NCBI GenBank assembly: GCA_001600615.1
Contig: BCKK01000008.1
Location: forward strand, 496,001-560,000
DNA from: Dioszegia crocea
Taxonomy: Eukaryota > Basidiomycota > Tremellomycetes > Tremellales > Bulleribasidiaceae
Direction of reading: 5' to 3'
DNA: 64,000 bases
The notes below the pieces were generated by a model that was given only the letters and a program-made list of their open reading frames with translations, did no database searches and had not been told where the DNA came from. Both the position numbers and the translations under genes were made by a program. Of the stretch, positions 1 through 10,741 are shown one piece after another (the first letter of the stretch is position 1; every line of letters starts with the position of its first letter).

Positions 1-146
1 GAGCTCTACGAAGTTCAATGTACAGTAAACACATAGACCTTGACCGTCATTAGAGCGGGCGCTCGAGACTCGAAAGGGCGGTGTAGTATGCACGATTGCT
101 GGAGTCTCAATATTCAAAAAGCGATTCTCATATACACCGAAAAAGG

Positions 147-286
147 TGACCACGCGAAGCCCAGATACCCAGGCCCCCGGGCACCCAGACTTCGGACTAC
201 CTACTTTTTCTACGTACGGGTTTATAGAATTGAGATTAGTAGGTGTCTGTGCACTGTAGTAACGGCTCAAGCAACGCTACGTGGCC
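147..286. repeat. Short terminal-repeat element, copy 1 (degenerate, 140 bp)
   Basis: It begins with TGACCACGCGAAGCC and ends with a diverged form of the shared 3' block (CTGTGCACTGTAGTAACGG, then GCTACGTGGCC). The two ends form a short imperfect inverted repeat (GACCACG against CGTGGCC). It is about half the length of copies 2 and 3, so it is probably an internally deleted or decayed copy. No coding potential is seen. I cannot name the family. Confidence 0.5.
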
Positions 287-544
287 GATGATAATCGGTT
301 ACATAGGGGTACACCAGATCGGTGGCAGCTGGTCCCTCACTCCTAACATGTTGGGATTTGTATACTCCCTCGCATCCTGGGATCGGGCTGACCCACCTTT
401 TGCATTCCTAAAGTCAACATAACAGAGGCGCCAGATAACGCTATGTGAGCCTATTGGGAGGGATTCATCTGCTAGCTGTAGGTTGTGACAGATCCTCCCG
501 GACCATGTTGTCCGAACACTGTTCAGCCTGCATGCACAAAAAAA

Positions 545-812
545 TGACCACGCGAAGCCTAGGTAGCCCAGGCCTCGGTCGCAATAGTTTATATCGCAAT
601 TGAGAGAGCGGACGCCGCAAGCCTTTAACAGCATGCTCCTTTCGGATTCCGCTCTGGCGATGCCTCAGACCGCCAATCGGTATTGGCGGAGAGGGCTTCA
701 GAATGTATACCTTGTTAGGTCATACTTCCTGCTTCAAGGTTGAGAACTAAGTTCCTCTCCAGGGTGAAAGGTCTGTGCGCCGTGTTGACGGCTCGAGCAG
801 CGCTACGTGGTC
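545..812. repeat. Short terminal-repeat element, copy 2 (268 bp, MITE-like)
   Basis: The 5' end is TGACCACGCGAAGCC and the 3' end is a block of about 42 nt (GGTCTGTGCGCCGTGTTGAC, then GGCTCGAGCAGCGCTACGTG, then GTC). Both ends are nearly identical to copy 3, while the interior is unrelated to it. GACCACG and CGTGGTC are perfect 7-nt inverted termini. The interior carries a perfect hairpin at 670-689. A small non-autonomous DNA element (MITE-like) is the simplest reading. No target-site duplication could be recognised by eye. Confidence 0.6.
670..689. other. Perfect 8-bp hairpin inside repeat copy 2
   Basis: CCGCCAAT and ATTGGCGG are perfect reverse complements separated by CGGT. The hairpin lies in the variable interior of copy 2 and is not shared with copies 1 or 3. 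Confidence 0.6.
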
Positions 813-949
813 GTGATCCGAAGCAAAAGGGAAGGGTACTTCGGCTACACGATAGAGCGACGACTTCGCTTCAGCATCTGACCACTGCGTTCATCAGCTC
901 GGGATGAATCATACAGGACTCGAGACCGGCTAGCAGGGCCCAAAAAAGA

Positions 950-1212
950 TGACCACGCGAAGCCGAAGCTTCGGTTTTTTGCCTGTTACAAAGATGTGAA
1001 AACTATCACATCAAAGTGGCGATTGAGTCAGATCTCGACGTCGAGATATGACCCATAATGATCCTGATTCCACCTACATGGTAGACCCAGGAGTCTCTGG
1101 CAGAACCCTCGCAAGTGCGACGGGTCTCCCCATCAATCACCAGCTGATCAGAACTGGGACTGGAAACGAGGTCTGTGCGCCGTGTTGACGGCTCGGGTAG
1201 CGCTACGTGGTC
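950..1212. repeat. Short terminal-repeat element, copy 3 (263 bp, MITE-like)
   Basis: It has the same TGACCACGCGAAGCC start and the same 3' block as copy 2, ending GTAGCGCTACGTGGTC, where GTAGCGCTAC is a perfect 10-nt palindrome. Just inside the left end is CCGAAGCTTCGG followed by six T, a palindrome with a T-run. The interior is otherwise unrelated to copy 2. Conserved ends around unrelated interiors, at nearly the same total length (263 against 268), argue for an element family rather than a segmental duplication. Confidence 0.6.
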
Positions 1213-1394
1213 GGAGGGATGTCTGGAAAAGGGATGGGATCTGCCACCCAGGCGGCTGGTAAGAGCTTAATATCGAATCTGATTCTCGTTAGATCTGACG
1301 CTCTGCTGACCGCGGCATTGTGTCCGTAAATCGATGGCGATCGCGAAGCCTAGTAGACGCCTATCGCCTCTCGCACAGGGTCCATATCGCTAGT

Positions 1395-3837
1395 CTAAGC
1401 TTCTCCCTTCGCATCATACCTGTACTCCTCATATCTCGGCACCCAAAGCTGCTCCTCCGCCCACTTCCTCCTCGCCTCCTTGGGCACATTACAATCCGCC
1501 ACACCCTCCTCAATCGCCTGATCAAGCACCGCGAGTGAAATCTCAAAGTTGACCGAGGCGGCATCTGCATAACCTCAGCTTCGCCCAATCCCCATAAGCG
1601 TCTCTGAGTAGGGAATAGCTCACCCCCAAAGTCAGGCAACAAAGCCTGATCAGGATCTTTCATAGCTGGAGCTAGCTCTCCTAAGCGTTTCGCACCCGCC
1701 ACGATCATTTTGTCCGTCATGTATTTTGCTTTTGATAAGATCGTACCTCGGCCCAAACCAGGGTATACCAGAGCCTTGTAATCATCAGCTCTCATTCTGT
1801 CATCAGGAAAACAGGTGCCTTACATTGTTACATTCCGCGATTACATACTCCTTATCCGACCCTGGGAGCTTGACGGGTGGGAATGGCGAACCCGTCGAGA
1901 TGAGCGCTTTGCCCTCAGACCATTCATATAGGTCTTTTGGACTGCCAGGATCAGCTCTTTCCCCAATATGAATAGTAGAAGAAGACTCACTCTGCCTCGC
2001 ATTTGCTGATTGGGTTACTGAGTGGGAAGATAATCGGTCGATCGGTACCTTTCGACATCTCCCGAATCTTCCTCGTCAGCGCTGTACACATCCAAGACCA
2101 TCCCAAAGACAACTCACGACTTCCTCAGTAAACGCTCCCTTCATCGTACTAGTCCCGATCAACACAGTGGGCTTAACCCTCTTGACCACCTCCAGCAATC
2201 CCGCCTCAACCCCCTCCCAATCCTTCTCCTGCCGCACAAAACTGCTCTCAATCTCATCCCTAATCTTATCGCCTAGCTCTTTCCGCAACAGCCCATCCTT
2301 GTCCACCATCCAGAATCGGCTCGCCGCGTCATCGTCCGATAGGTCGTGGTCGATTTTCATAGCATCTCGGAGTTGACGCGCTATGCCCATGCCTGCTGAG
2401 CCTGCGCCGAAGATGACGATGCGTTGATCTTTGAGCTATATGAATCAGCAAGCAGTCACTTGATGGGACAGAGAGGACTCACTTCGCTCTTGGTGACTGC
2501 AAGTGCAGCGGTCAGGGCAGCCAGCTGTAAAAATTAGCGTGTCCGGAGTTGGTTCTAGCATAAGTGGTACTCACTGTAACGGCTCCGGTGCCCTGGACAT
2601 CATCGTTGAACTGGTCATCAGCTTGGACGAGTGCAGCGAAGGTCTCGCAAACTTACCACGGAGTGCTTCTCTCTGTCAAGATCAGCGGTCAGATACTGAA
2701 TCGAGGGATTTCTCTACTCACCTGTATTTGTTCAATAGCCTGTTTGCATTGGTCACGCCCTAAAGCTCGATCAGCCTCTGCAGTAACCTCCAATGTGTCG
2801 ACTTACAAAGTCTTCGAAATGTAGCAAACACTGAGGTTGGTGCTTCCTCACAAGCCCGACAAACTTATCAACAAAGCGATCATATTGTTCACCTCGGACG
2901 CGCTTCTCTTGGTATCCCTGATAAGCATCAGCTTAACCTCGACTCTCGTATCCCGGGTAGGTCACGAGATAGAGCTCATCATCCAGCAAGTCTTTGTTGT
3001 TCGTACCGACGTCAAGCGTGACTGCCAGTGCTTTCGATGGGCTAATTGTCAGCTTGACGTCTGCTTTCTCGAAGTCGGAGCTGACTCACTCAATGCCCGC
3101 TGCAAGAGTATATATCACAGCCTTAGCAGCTGAGATCCCAATCCCACCAGATCCCTACAGCATCAGCAGAGCCCCACCAACTAAAGGGATCGGCAAACCT
3201 GATCTCCAATCCCCAGAATAGCCTCAGCATCCGAGACTACAATCTGCACTCTCAGCACAAAGTCCTCCTGGATCATTCCGACTGACCAGCTCGAGCTGTC
3301 TCCCTTCACACGCATCCAAGAAATCCACCTCCATCTGATCTTCATACGGCGCAGCGAGAAACAGCCCTTCGGACCTTCGGAAAAGGTGTGAATAGTCTGC
3401 AATTGCGTCTGCCTCGGTAGGTGTGTATATGATAGGGTACATCTCGGTCGTATGGCGCGATAGTAGGGCGTAGAAGAGTGTCCAATTTTGAGCTGAGATC
3501 ATTAGCCGTCATTCCACCAACTACGCGTCCGAGCTTTGAGCTGCAAACTCACCTTTCAGACTCTGCAAGAATGAGTTTTTGAGTATATCGCTATCTCTAG
3601 ATTTGTACTGATCGTATGCTCTCCGACATTGCTGGTCTAAATCATCTACCCTGTCCTTGTCAGCTCTGCCGATAGACAGCACTACCGTAGTGAGATGTTA
3701 ACTGACCCGATAGGCAATCTACCCCGGATCCCGAACTGATCCCTCTCGGCCACAGTGAATGCTGTACCCTTGTTCCATCTAGGACTCTGGAGGAGTTCTG
3801 CGCCCCGTAGACGACATGCGACGGCTTGCTTCGCCAT
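1395..3837 (-). CDS. Malic enzyme (malate oxidative decarboxylase), multi-exon
   Basis: Malic enzyme converts L-malate to pyruvate and CO2 with reduction of NAD(P). The N-terminal exon carries GTAFTVAERDQFGIRG. The next carries YPIIYTPTEADAIADYSHLF, the family's catalytic-tyrosine region. Then comes VVSDAEAILGIGDQ, continued across an intron by GSGGIGISAAKA. The dinucleotide-binding loop FGAGSAGMGIARQL follows, then PTVLIGTSTMKGAFTEEVV. The C-terminus is reached through an intron at about 1566-1624 that joins LLPDFG to DAASVNFEIS and ends at TAG 1395-1397. The start chosen is ATG 3837 (MAKQAVACRLRG). An in-frame ATG lies upstream at 3954, but the extra residues do not look family-like. Whether it is mitochondrial or cytosolic, and NAD- or NADP-dependent, cannot be decided. 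At least eight exons are implied. Confidence 0.9.
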
Positions 3838-4099
3838 CTTGTGGAGAAGTGGCTTGTAAGAATGAATGAGGAAATGAGGAATGATGAATGAGAGCTGGAA
3901 TTGAAATAGCCTTGTTTGGGTCACTACGTGGATGAAACGACATGACGCCCCCATGACATGAAACAGGAATAGTAGAGTAGCTCATCCTGATGCGCAGCTA
4001 CTCTTACACCGCCAATCCTGCGTTGTAATTTGGTACGCAACATGACCCAGCAATCGTGACAAAATTACCTTCCAAGACATTACTAAACTCGACTCCATC

Positions 4100-6543
4100 C
4101 TATTCCTCATCGTCATCCGCATCCCCAACGACATGGTTTAATTTACTCTTCGGCCTTCCCCCCTCATCCTCCGCTTTCCGCTTAGAACCCACCGATGCCG
4201 CCGGACTCTTACTTTGCCGCCCCGACCCCGACCCCGACCCTCCTTCATTAACCAGGCTTTGTCGAGCGCTAACAGGCGTTGCTCCCTTTTTATCCTTAGC
4301 TTTCGAAGTCGGCGTTCCCGATTTCGCCCGTCCTCCCACAGGTGTAGCCTGTTTCTTACGAGCAGGTTCGGCATGTGTATTCCGATCTGCCATTTCCTCT
4401 TCTTCTTCTGGCGAAGTTTGCATTTCCGTCTCGCACTTGGGGCAAAACCATTCTCCTTCTGGTAACGCCTGAATTGTCAGTTTGTTCTGATCGACGCGAT
4501 TAGTGGGGCTTACAGGAAGAGGCGGGTCAAGACAATGTAGATGGTATGGCATATCGCATCGCTCGCACTCGAGTGGATCGCCTTGCTTGACTTTACAAAC
4601 GATGCAGATGTCTGGCGTCCGGATATGGAGGGGCCAGCGGGGTACTTCTGGTAGTTCGGCATTGGGGTGGGCGAGGAATAGGGTGCAGAATGCTCCAGCA
4701 GCGACACTGATAGTCAGCTCATGATTATTTCGTAAACTGGACAAGAACGCTAAAGCTCACTCAATGACATCAATGCCGACCATAGATTCCAGCTTGACTG
4801 GCTTTGTAGATGACTTCCCACTATCCGGACCCAGACCAAGTTCTCCGTACAGCTGACAGGATCAGTATGCTCTGCCACGAGCAAGCCATTCGACTTACAC
4901 ATCCTTGACCAAAGCCCACGGTCATGATACCCCCATCTGGATCTGGCGTTGTCAAGAAGTGTGTCGATCCGCCACAAGAAGCTTTCAACACCCGGCAACC
5001 CATGACTTCGAATCAGCCCGACTCTTGATATTAACTCACTGTCATGTATCGTCTTGAACGAGGTATACGGTGCGCCATGTGAACCTGAGTAATCAGCATT
5101 GTGGCGATATCTTTGGTATAAGGCAAAGAATACATACCATCACCCGTGGTCTTCCATTTGCCAGCCATATAGTACAGACCCTGCTTGTCGACAACAACCG
5201 AGTCTGCACATCAGCGGGAGTACATGCCTGAAGAAGAGGCCGAGCATACTGGTAGGTCCACAGACAATGTCTCTCGCCCTGGTCATTTCATTCTTCCCTG
5301 TGAAAGATGGAATGATGGTAGGTACCAGACTATAGCGTCAGCTGAATCTTGGATCTTCGAGAACCATCCAGCGACATACCGGTCTTTCTGGTCCTGCAGT
5401 CCCAATCTAGCATATCCAGCATAACCCCACGCATAAGCATATCCTTCTTCATCTATAGCCAAAGAATGCTGATTGCCCGAAGCGATCTTTGTAATCTTCT
5501 TCCCTGAAAGACCGCTAACCAGTCGAGGTGGAGCCTCAATATCGAATCCAACTTTACCGCCTTTGAGTAGCCTTTCGCCTTAAACGTCAGCAATATGTAA
5601 CATAACTGGGACGAGCAGAATACTTACCAGTCTTCCCGTTACCCAATTGACCCGCCTCACTCGACCCGGATGCGTAGATCTGCCCCATGCTTGTCAAGTA
5701 TAATGAAAAGGTGTGTCCCGCAGTGACCTGAACAATCTTCGTTTCCGGCTGTTTCGTCCATGGTCCGGTGATCTTCGTCCATTTGCTGATCTCTTGACCT
5801 GGCGCCTAAACGCGTTAGATCTGGTGCGACATCCCGGATCGTCATGACTCACAAGTCCAAGCTGTCCAAAGACATTATTGCCAATCCCCCAAACCGTCCC
5901 ATCGCTCGCAACAAGTAACAGATGACTCCGAGCCGCCGCCCCGCCCACCCACTTGGTACCCCTTGGCAGACCCACAGAAGATGCTGACACCTTGATCGGC
6001 TTGTGCTCGGACACAACGTCCGTCGTTCCTGGAGCCAGTCCAGGACTTGGCATGCGGCCGAATAGGTATGCGATACCATGTACTGTCAGAGTCAGCAATT
6101 TACAAGGCGTCAGTTGGGGCAGTACTCACTGTCGATAGCTGCGGCATAGTTGGCAGCAGGTCCAGCAATAATCTTGACCACCTTTATATGACATATTGAT
6201 CGCAGGATATGAGGGAAAGTCAGATCAGAATTGCTGATGTTTCAGCAAATTTCACGGAATAAGGTCAAGGCGGGAACTGACGCATCTGCCGGTCGCTCTT
6301 TCTTCCCGTTACTCGCCCTAGACTATCAGCAGAGATTCGCCATCGACCATTATTCAAACTTACCAGTGAGTGCCTCCGCAAATGAGCACTGAAGTCTGTC
6401 AGCATCATATACATTTCCGGGCGATTAAGGCACTCACCCCTCCCCCATTTTTGCTCATCCACTTGTGCAATCTCCTTCTCCGCCGACCCCTTGCCTAGCT
6501 GCGCATCGATCTCGATGGGTGATGATCGTTCTGGTTCAGCCAT
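4100..6543 (-). CDS. RCC1-repeat protein with C-terminal PHD finger
   Basis: Several exons carry RCC1 beta-propeller repeats: GTVWGIGNNVFGQLGL, MGQIYASGSSEAGQLGNGKT, EEGYAYAWGYAGYARLGLQD and a SCGGSTHFLTT strand. The spacing of the YAWGYAGYARLG repeat recalls RCC2-type propellers. The last coding part (4100-4744) has a complete PHD finger: CIVC, CERC, a YHLHC pair and, after a small intron near 4480-4515, GEWFCPKC. A Lys/Ser/Gly-rich acidic tail ends in DADDDEE. A chromatin role is inferred from PHD fingers binding histone tails and RCC1 propellers binding nucleosomes or small GTPases. The start is ATG 6543 (MAEPERSSPIEID, strong GCCATGG context); an in-frame ATG at 6690 is less likely. The combination of both domains in one polypeptide rests on eye-made splicing, especially the junction at about 4700-4760 (MVGIDVI to VAAGAFCTLF). 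Confidence 0.75.
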
Positions 6544-6898
6544 GGCGATAGATGAAGGTACTACGTCAAGAGATGTGATCTGAACAAGCCTCCTTTCGTC
6601 TCCCTCCTCCGCCTCCGAAACAAAAGGACGCGACTGGAAACGCGTCGGCCATGTCCGATGAGGTGACATGAAACTGCTTACGTATGGCACCGGCTGAAAG
6701 CGGTTTGGCGATAGCCGGAAAGCGCTCCCTATGAGTGCACTCCCTTCTTGCTAGAAGTATACCATCTATCGCTCTGCACGCTCCCTAAATTACTCTGTAA
6801 GAGATCGAGTCAAAGAGCTGAAGGAGTACCTCGGTCACACAGTCAAAAAATCGCCTTGAAATATCGACAAAGGAAGGTTCCTTCGTACATCTCTCAAC

Positions 6899-8250
6899 AT
6901 GGCCAAGCCTAAATCTGTGAGTGTCCATACCTCTGTCTGTGCACCAGTAGAGTACCATGCGCCGTAATCCATCTCTTCGCATCTCATACGCACTGAGACA
7001 GAGCACAGACGAAGATGCTTTCTCGCCGGTCGTACTTCCAGCGCTGACGGGCCATCAGTCTCATCACCAAATCGCTTTCGGAGCGGTCTCGGGCGGGTCT
7101 GGATCTGGACTCTCGACGCAAGAGACCCGAGACAGGGCGCTAAACAGCGTCAGAGAGAGAGTCACCAAGAGAGAGACTGGTGGGAGGCTCAAGGGGAAGG
7201 TTGGAATCATCACCGGTGTGGGACCCGTAGCGGGCATTGGAGTAAGTATCTCTTTTACGTCCGGAGTCGTTGCTGATAAGCCAGACGGCAGCTGCCCGGA
7301 TCTACGCCCGAGAGGGCGTATCGCACCTGTACCTGCTCGACTTCAACGGCGAGCAGTTACCGGCTCTTGCTGCGGAATTGGAGCAGACATTCCCTGCGCT
7401 CAAGGTAGGTCTCCCTTTGTCGATTTGCGAGCATGAGCTAATGTACAAGGTCACTTGGACTCAAGGCGACGCAGCCAACTCTCAATTGATCCAATCTATT
7501 ATCAACAGGGTCATGGAGGAGGAAGGTCGCCTCGATTTCTTCTTCGCCAACGCTGGAATCTCGGTGCCCAAGCCCAAACTCAAGCCGGGAGAAGATCCTA
7601 TAATGGCTGCCGCACAGGGTATGGCCAAAGGCATGCACGGCACAGACGACGAAGAATTTACCGAAGTGATGCGCGTCAACGCATTGAGGTGAGCCCTTCA
7701 CTTTCCGTATCGGTCAGACTTGACTGATGGTATAGTGTATTCCTCGCTGTCAAGTACGCTTCTGTCGCTTTGAGCAAGATCAACCCTGAGAAGGGCAAGA
7801 CTGTTCCAGGTGGCTCTCTCGTCCTTACCGCATCAGGTAAGCTATGGGTCGAGTTCGAAAGTACTACACGTCAATCAGCTGACACGGCTAGTCGCTGGCA
7901 AGCTCGCCAACGCCGGCCCGATCCCCTACTCCGCGTCTAAAGCAGCCGTCATCTCCATGGCTCAGACTGCAGCTTACGAGCTCACTGGCCAGAACATCCG
8001 AGTCAACGCCATCTGCCCTGGGCTCATTCAGACCGACATGACCAAGCTTGCATTCGACTACGCCAGGGCCACGGGCAAGGAGAACAGGATTGGCACTTTG
8101 AACCCCCTCTTGAGGCAAGGGCTGCCGCATGAGGTCGCCGAGCTGGCGGTGTGGCTAAGCAGCGAGGAGTCGAGCTATGTGAATGGTCAGGCGTACAGTG
8201 TTGATGGTGGTTTGACGGGGAGCATGCCGTATATCCGGGCGAGGATGTAG
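6899..8250 (+). CDS. Short-chain dehydrogenase/reductase (SDR family)
   Basis: This is an NAD(P)-dependent oxidoreductase of the classical SDR fold; the substrate is unknown. The cofactor loop is GIITGVGPVAGIG (TGxxxGxG type), the NNAG-like strand is FFFANAGIS, and the active site is LTASVAG followed by YSASK (Ser, Tyr, Lys present). Downstream NAICPGLIQTDM and VNGQAYSVDGG are typical. Introns are readable at 7242-7284, 7405-7449, 7689-7735 and 7837-7891. The start at 6899 assumes a first intron at 6917-7058 with a CTGAC branch and CAG acceptor, giving MAKPKS joined to SHHQIAFG. The alternative is the unspliced ATG at 6957. The roughly 50 residues before the Rossmann strand are low-complexity and could be a targeting segment. 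Confidence 0.9.
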
Positions 8251-8782
8251 AGTGTGGCGGGCGGTCTGAAAGGGGGAAGCTTGTATGGAACCGTAGGATC
8301 TGGAGGTGAATGAATTGTATCTCAATCAGATGTACTGTTCAGTGTGGCCAAGAGCAAAGCTAGGCCACCAGAGTGTGCGGCGACTGGTCGCTCAGGCCAC
8401 AGGCTGTGGAAGGAGGTGAGGGACCCAAATTGTTACGTAAACAGTCTTTCCACCCACAACATCGGGCATGTGTCGCCTCGGCCGATGCAAACCCAACTGC
8501 CTTTACCATCCACCTCACACACAGCAAAACATTAACAACTTGGGCTGACTTCAAGGCAAGCAGTCGAGGTGACGCACGAGCGTCGTTCCTAGCCATCCGA
8601 GAATTTCCGAGATAAACTTGTCTCACCTCTCGCCCTGCCCGAAACAGAGGGAGCAACCCACCGCGAGGGCCTGGCAAGACCTATAGGTCTCGTCTCATCC
8701 TATCTTTGTGCCGACAACCCAGTCTCTGCCTATAGACACATCGCAACTATCGTCCATATCGCAGGGGGCCCATCAAAAGTCA
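8251..8782. other. Intergenic region, no gene seen
   Basis: This is the 3' flank of the SDR gene and the promoter/5' UTR side of the VTT gene. An open frame continues upstream of ATG 8783 but has no ATG, so it is read as UTR. No repeat or RNA gene was recognised. Confidence 0.5.
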
Positions 8783-10634
8783 ATGGACTCCACGGCCTCT
8801 TTCTCCCAAACGACTCCATCCCAAATCCATATTGGCCAACCATCCTTTCGTCGTCGGAGTGCTTCCAAACCACCATCACCCTCGTCATCACCCATAGACA
8901 CCACTTCCGATCAGCTATCATCCATGAGCGGAAGCCAAGGCATGTCCAATCTCTCAGCCGGGCCTACCCAGCCTCAGGCGATATCGGAGCGGGACCTCCA
9001 AGTCACCTCAGGCTCTCCGACCGCTCCGAGCTCATACGGCTCGACAGCCCCTTCCCTTTACCACGACACCAGCGTCGAGTCCTCTACTCCATCTACCTCC
9101 GCCTATGATCCCCCAACCCCAACTTCATCCGATCAGCGCAGATCATCCATCCCAAACCATCTCAGAGAGTGGAAGCGCGAGTCGGTATCGCGTCGCTCTT
9201 CCATGGATTCGGATATGTCTCTGGCGGAGGAAGGAGAAGCCACTCCACTTATGGCGGAGAGGAATAACGAAGAGCAGAGTGAGCAGAAGTGGTACCAGGG
9301 ACCATTGTTCGCTGCGGGCGTGAAGCTCTCCCTCCTTTTTGTGATATTTGCGGTAGTGGTTGCTGGGACATTCTACTACGGGATGCCAGCGCTAGATCCG
9401 TAAGCTCGTCTCCACTTCCATCTCGGAAAAGCCAAGCTTATACCACAGTGAGGATAGACCAGTCATGAAGCTACCAAGATCATTTGCAGATTTACAAGCC
9501 CTTAAGTACGCTGAACCACACGACCCTTTCGGACTAAGCTGACACACAAGTTCGCTCTTCCAGAAATACAAGCGTGAATATCCCTACAGATTACTAGCTT
9601 GCGGAATGGTGTCATATCTCTTGTGAGCTACCTGGCGCGGAACGCCGGATCTCCCAGCTGACCTCAAAGTGTACAAACATTCTCACTCCCAGGCTCAATG
9701 TACATCTCCATCCTCTTCGGCGCAGCTTATGGCCTCCTGTGGGGACTCTTCCTCTCATGCCTAGTGAGCTGGCCACGCACTATTTGTGTGCAAATAAAGC
9801 TGACTCATCAGTGTGACTCGATCGGATCCGTCCTATGCTACACGGTCTCATCTCTCCTCGCACCCCCTCTCCTCGCTATACCCTTCTACCGCGCCAAAGT
9901 CGAAACATGGCGCATCAAAATTATGGGTGATCCCAACTCTGGCAAAGCGGTCTCATGGCATGACATCTTTGCGTTTCTCCTCATCCTCCGAATCAGCCCA
10001 TTCCCGCCTCACTGGGTCTGTAATTGCGTCGCTCCGCATTTGGGTATAGGAGTCGGTCTATTCTGGACTGCAGCCTTCTTTGGTAAGCCTTCCCGAGCTC
10101 TGAAGCTGATCCTCAGGAATCATCCCCATCTCCGTCATCCACGTCACGATCGGTTCTTCGCTAGACAGCATGACCTCAGCGGCCGATTTTCACATCCTAT
10201 CAGCCCGGAACGTCTTCGGTCTCGTAGCCGTGGTTGTCGCTGTTCTCATTCCCGTCGGTCTCAAGCGCGTCTTCAAGCAAGATCTGGGAGATCTCAATGC
10301 TGCCGAGTCTGCACTTGCAGCTCAGAGCGTGGAAGATGTCGATATTATCGTTCCTGCCGTCCGTCCCATCGGCGACTCAGACCGAGCGATAGGACGGAGA
10401 TATCATGCCCTGGATTCTGGAATGGACCTGGCTGGGCCTAGTGCAGGGGATGAAAATCTGGACCTTGCGCCTGCGCCTAGGGGGAAAGGAAAGGGGAAGG
10501 TCGTGGAGATCTTCGCGAATATCGTCGAGGAGGAAGAGGAAGATCATCAGGTGCGAGTGAATCCAGTTGGCAAAGGAATGAGGGGATATGGAGCGACGGA
10601 TGTGTTTCGGCCAGTACAGCGGAATGAGGTTTGA
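8783..10634 (+). CDS. VTT-domain (TMEM41/DedA-type) multipass membrane protein
   Basis: A Ser/Thr/Pro-rich cytosolic N-terminus of about 190 residues precedes a first membrane span (LSLLFVIFAVVVAGTFYYG). The VTT core follows across introns: LFVQTFSLPGSMYISILFGA, then DSIGSVLCYTVSSLLAPPLL, the diagnostic re-entrant motif LRISPFPPHWVCNCVAP, and late spans including GLVAVVVAVLIPVGLK. The tail is hydrophilic and acidic. TMEM41B/VMP1 proteins are ER lipid scramblases acting in autophagosome and lipid-droplet formation; this role is inferred from the family. The start is the first ATG in the open frame (MDSTASFSQTTPS). Five or more introns are implied, with joins near 9402, 9505, 9621, 9762 and 10083. 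It could alternatively be the yeast Tvp38-like paralogue, but the PFPPHWV motif favours the TMEM41 branch. Confidence 0.85.
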
Positions 10635-10741
10635 GATCTCAGATCATACGAGGTGATTGCGGACCGGACATTTTTGTACAGTATTTTGATTGCATGTAGC
10701 CCATTCATCCTGCAGCATCAGGTCTGAGCTTGTGGTTCTAC

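Noticed and set aside
40..634. Open frames in the left-edge repeat region
   Set aside because: They cross repeat copies 1 and 2, have no protein-like composition, and the repeats explain the sequence better.
1..1300. CRISPR-like repeat spacing among the three left-edge repeats
   Set aside because: Only three copies exist, units are 140-268 nt with paired different ends, and the host is a eukaryote.
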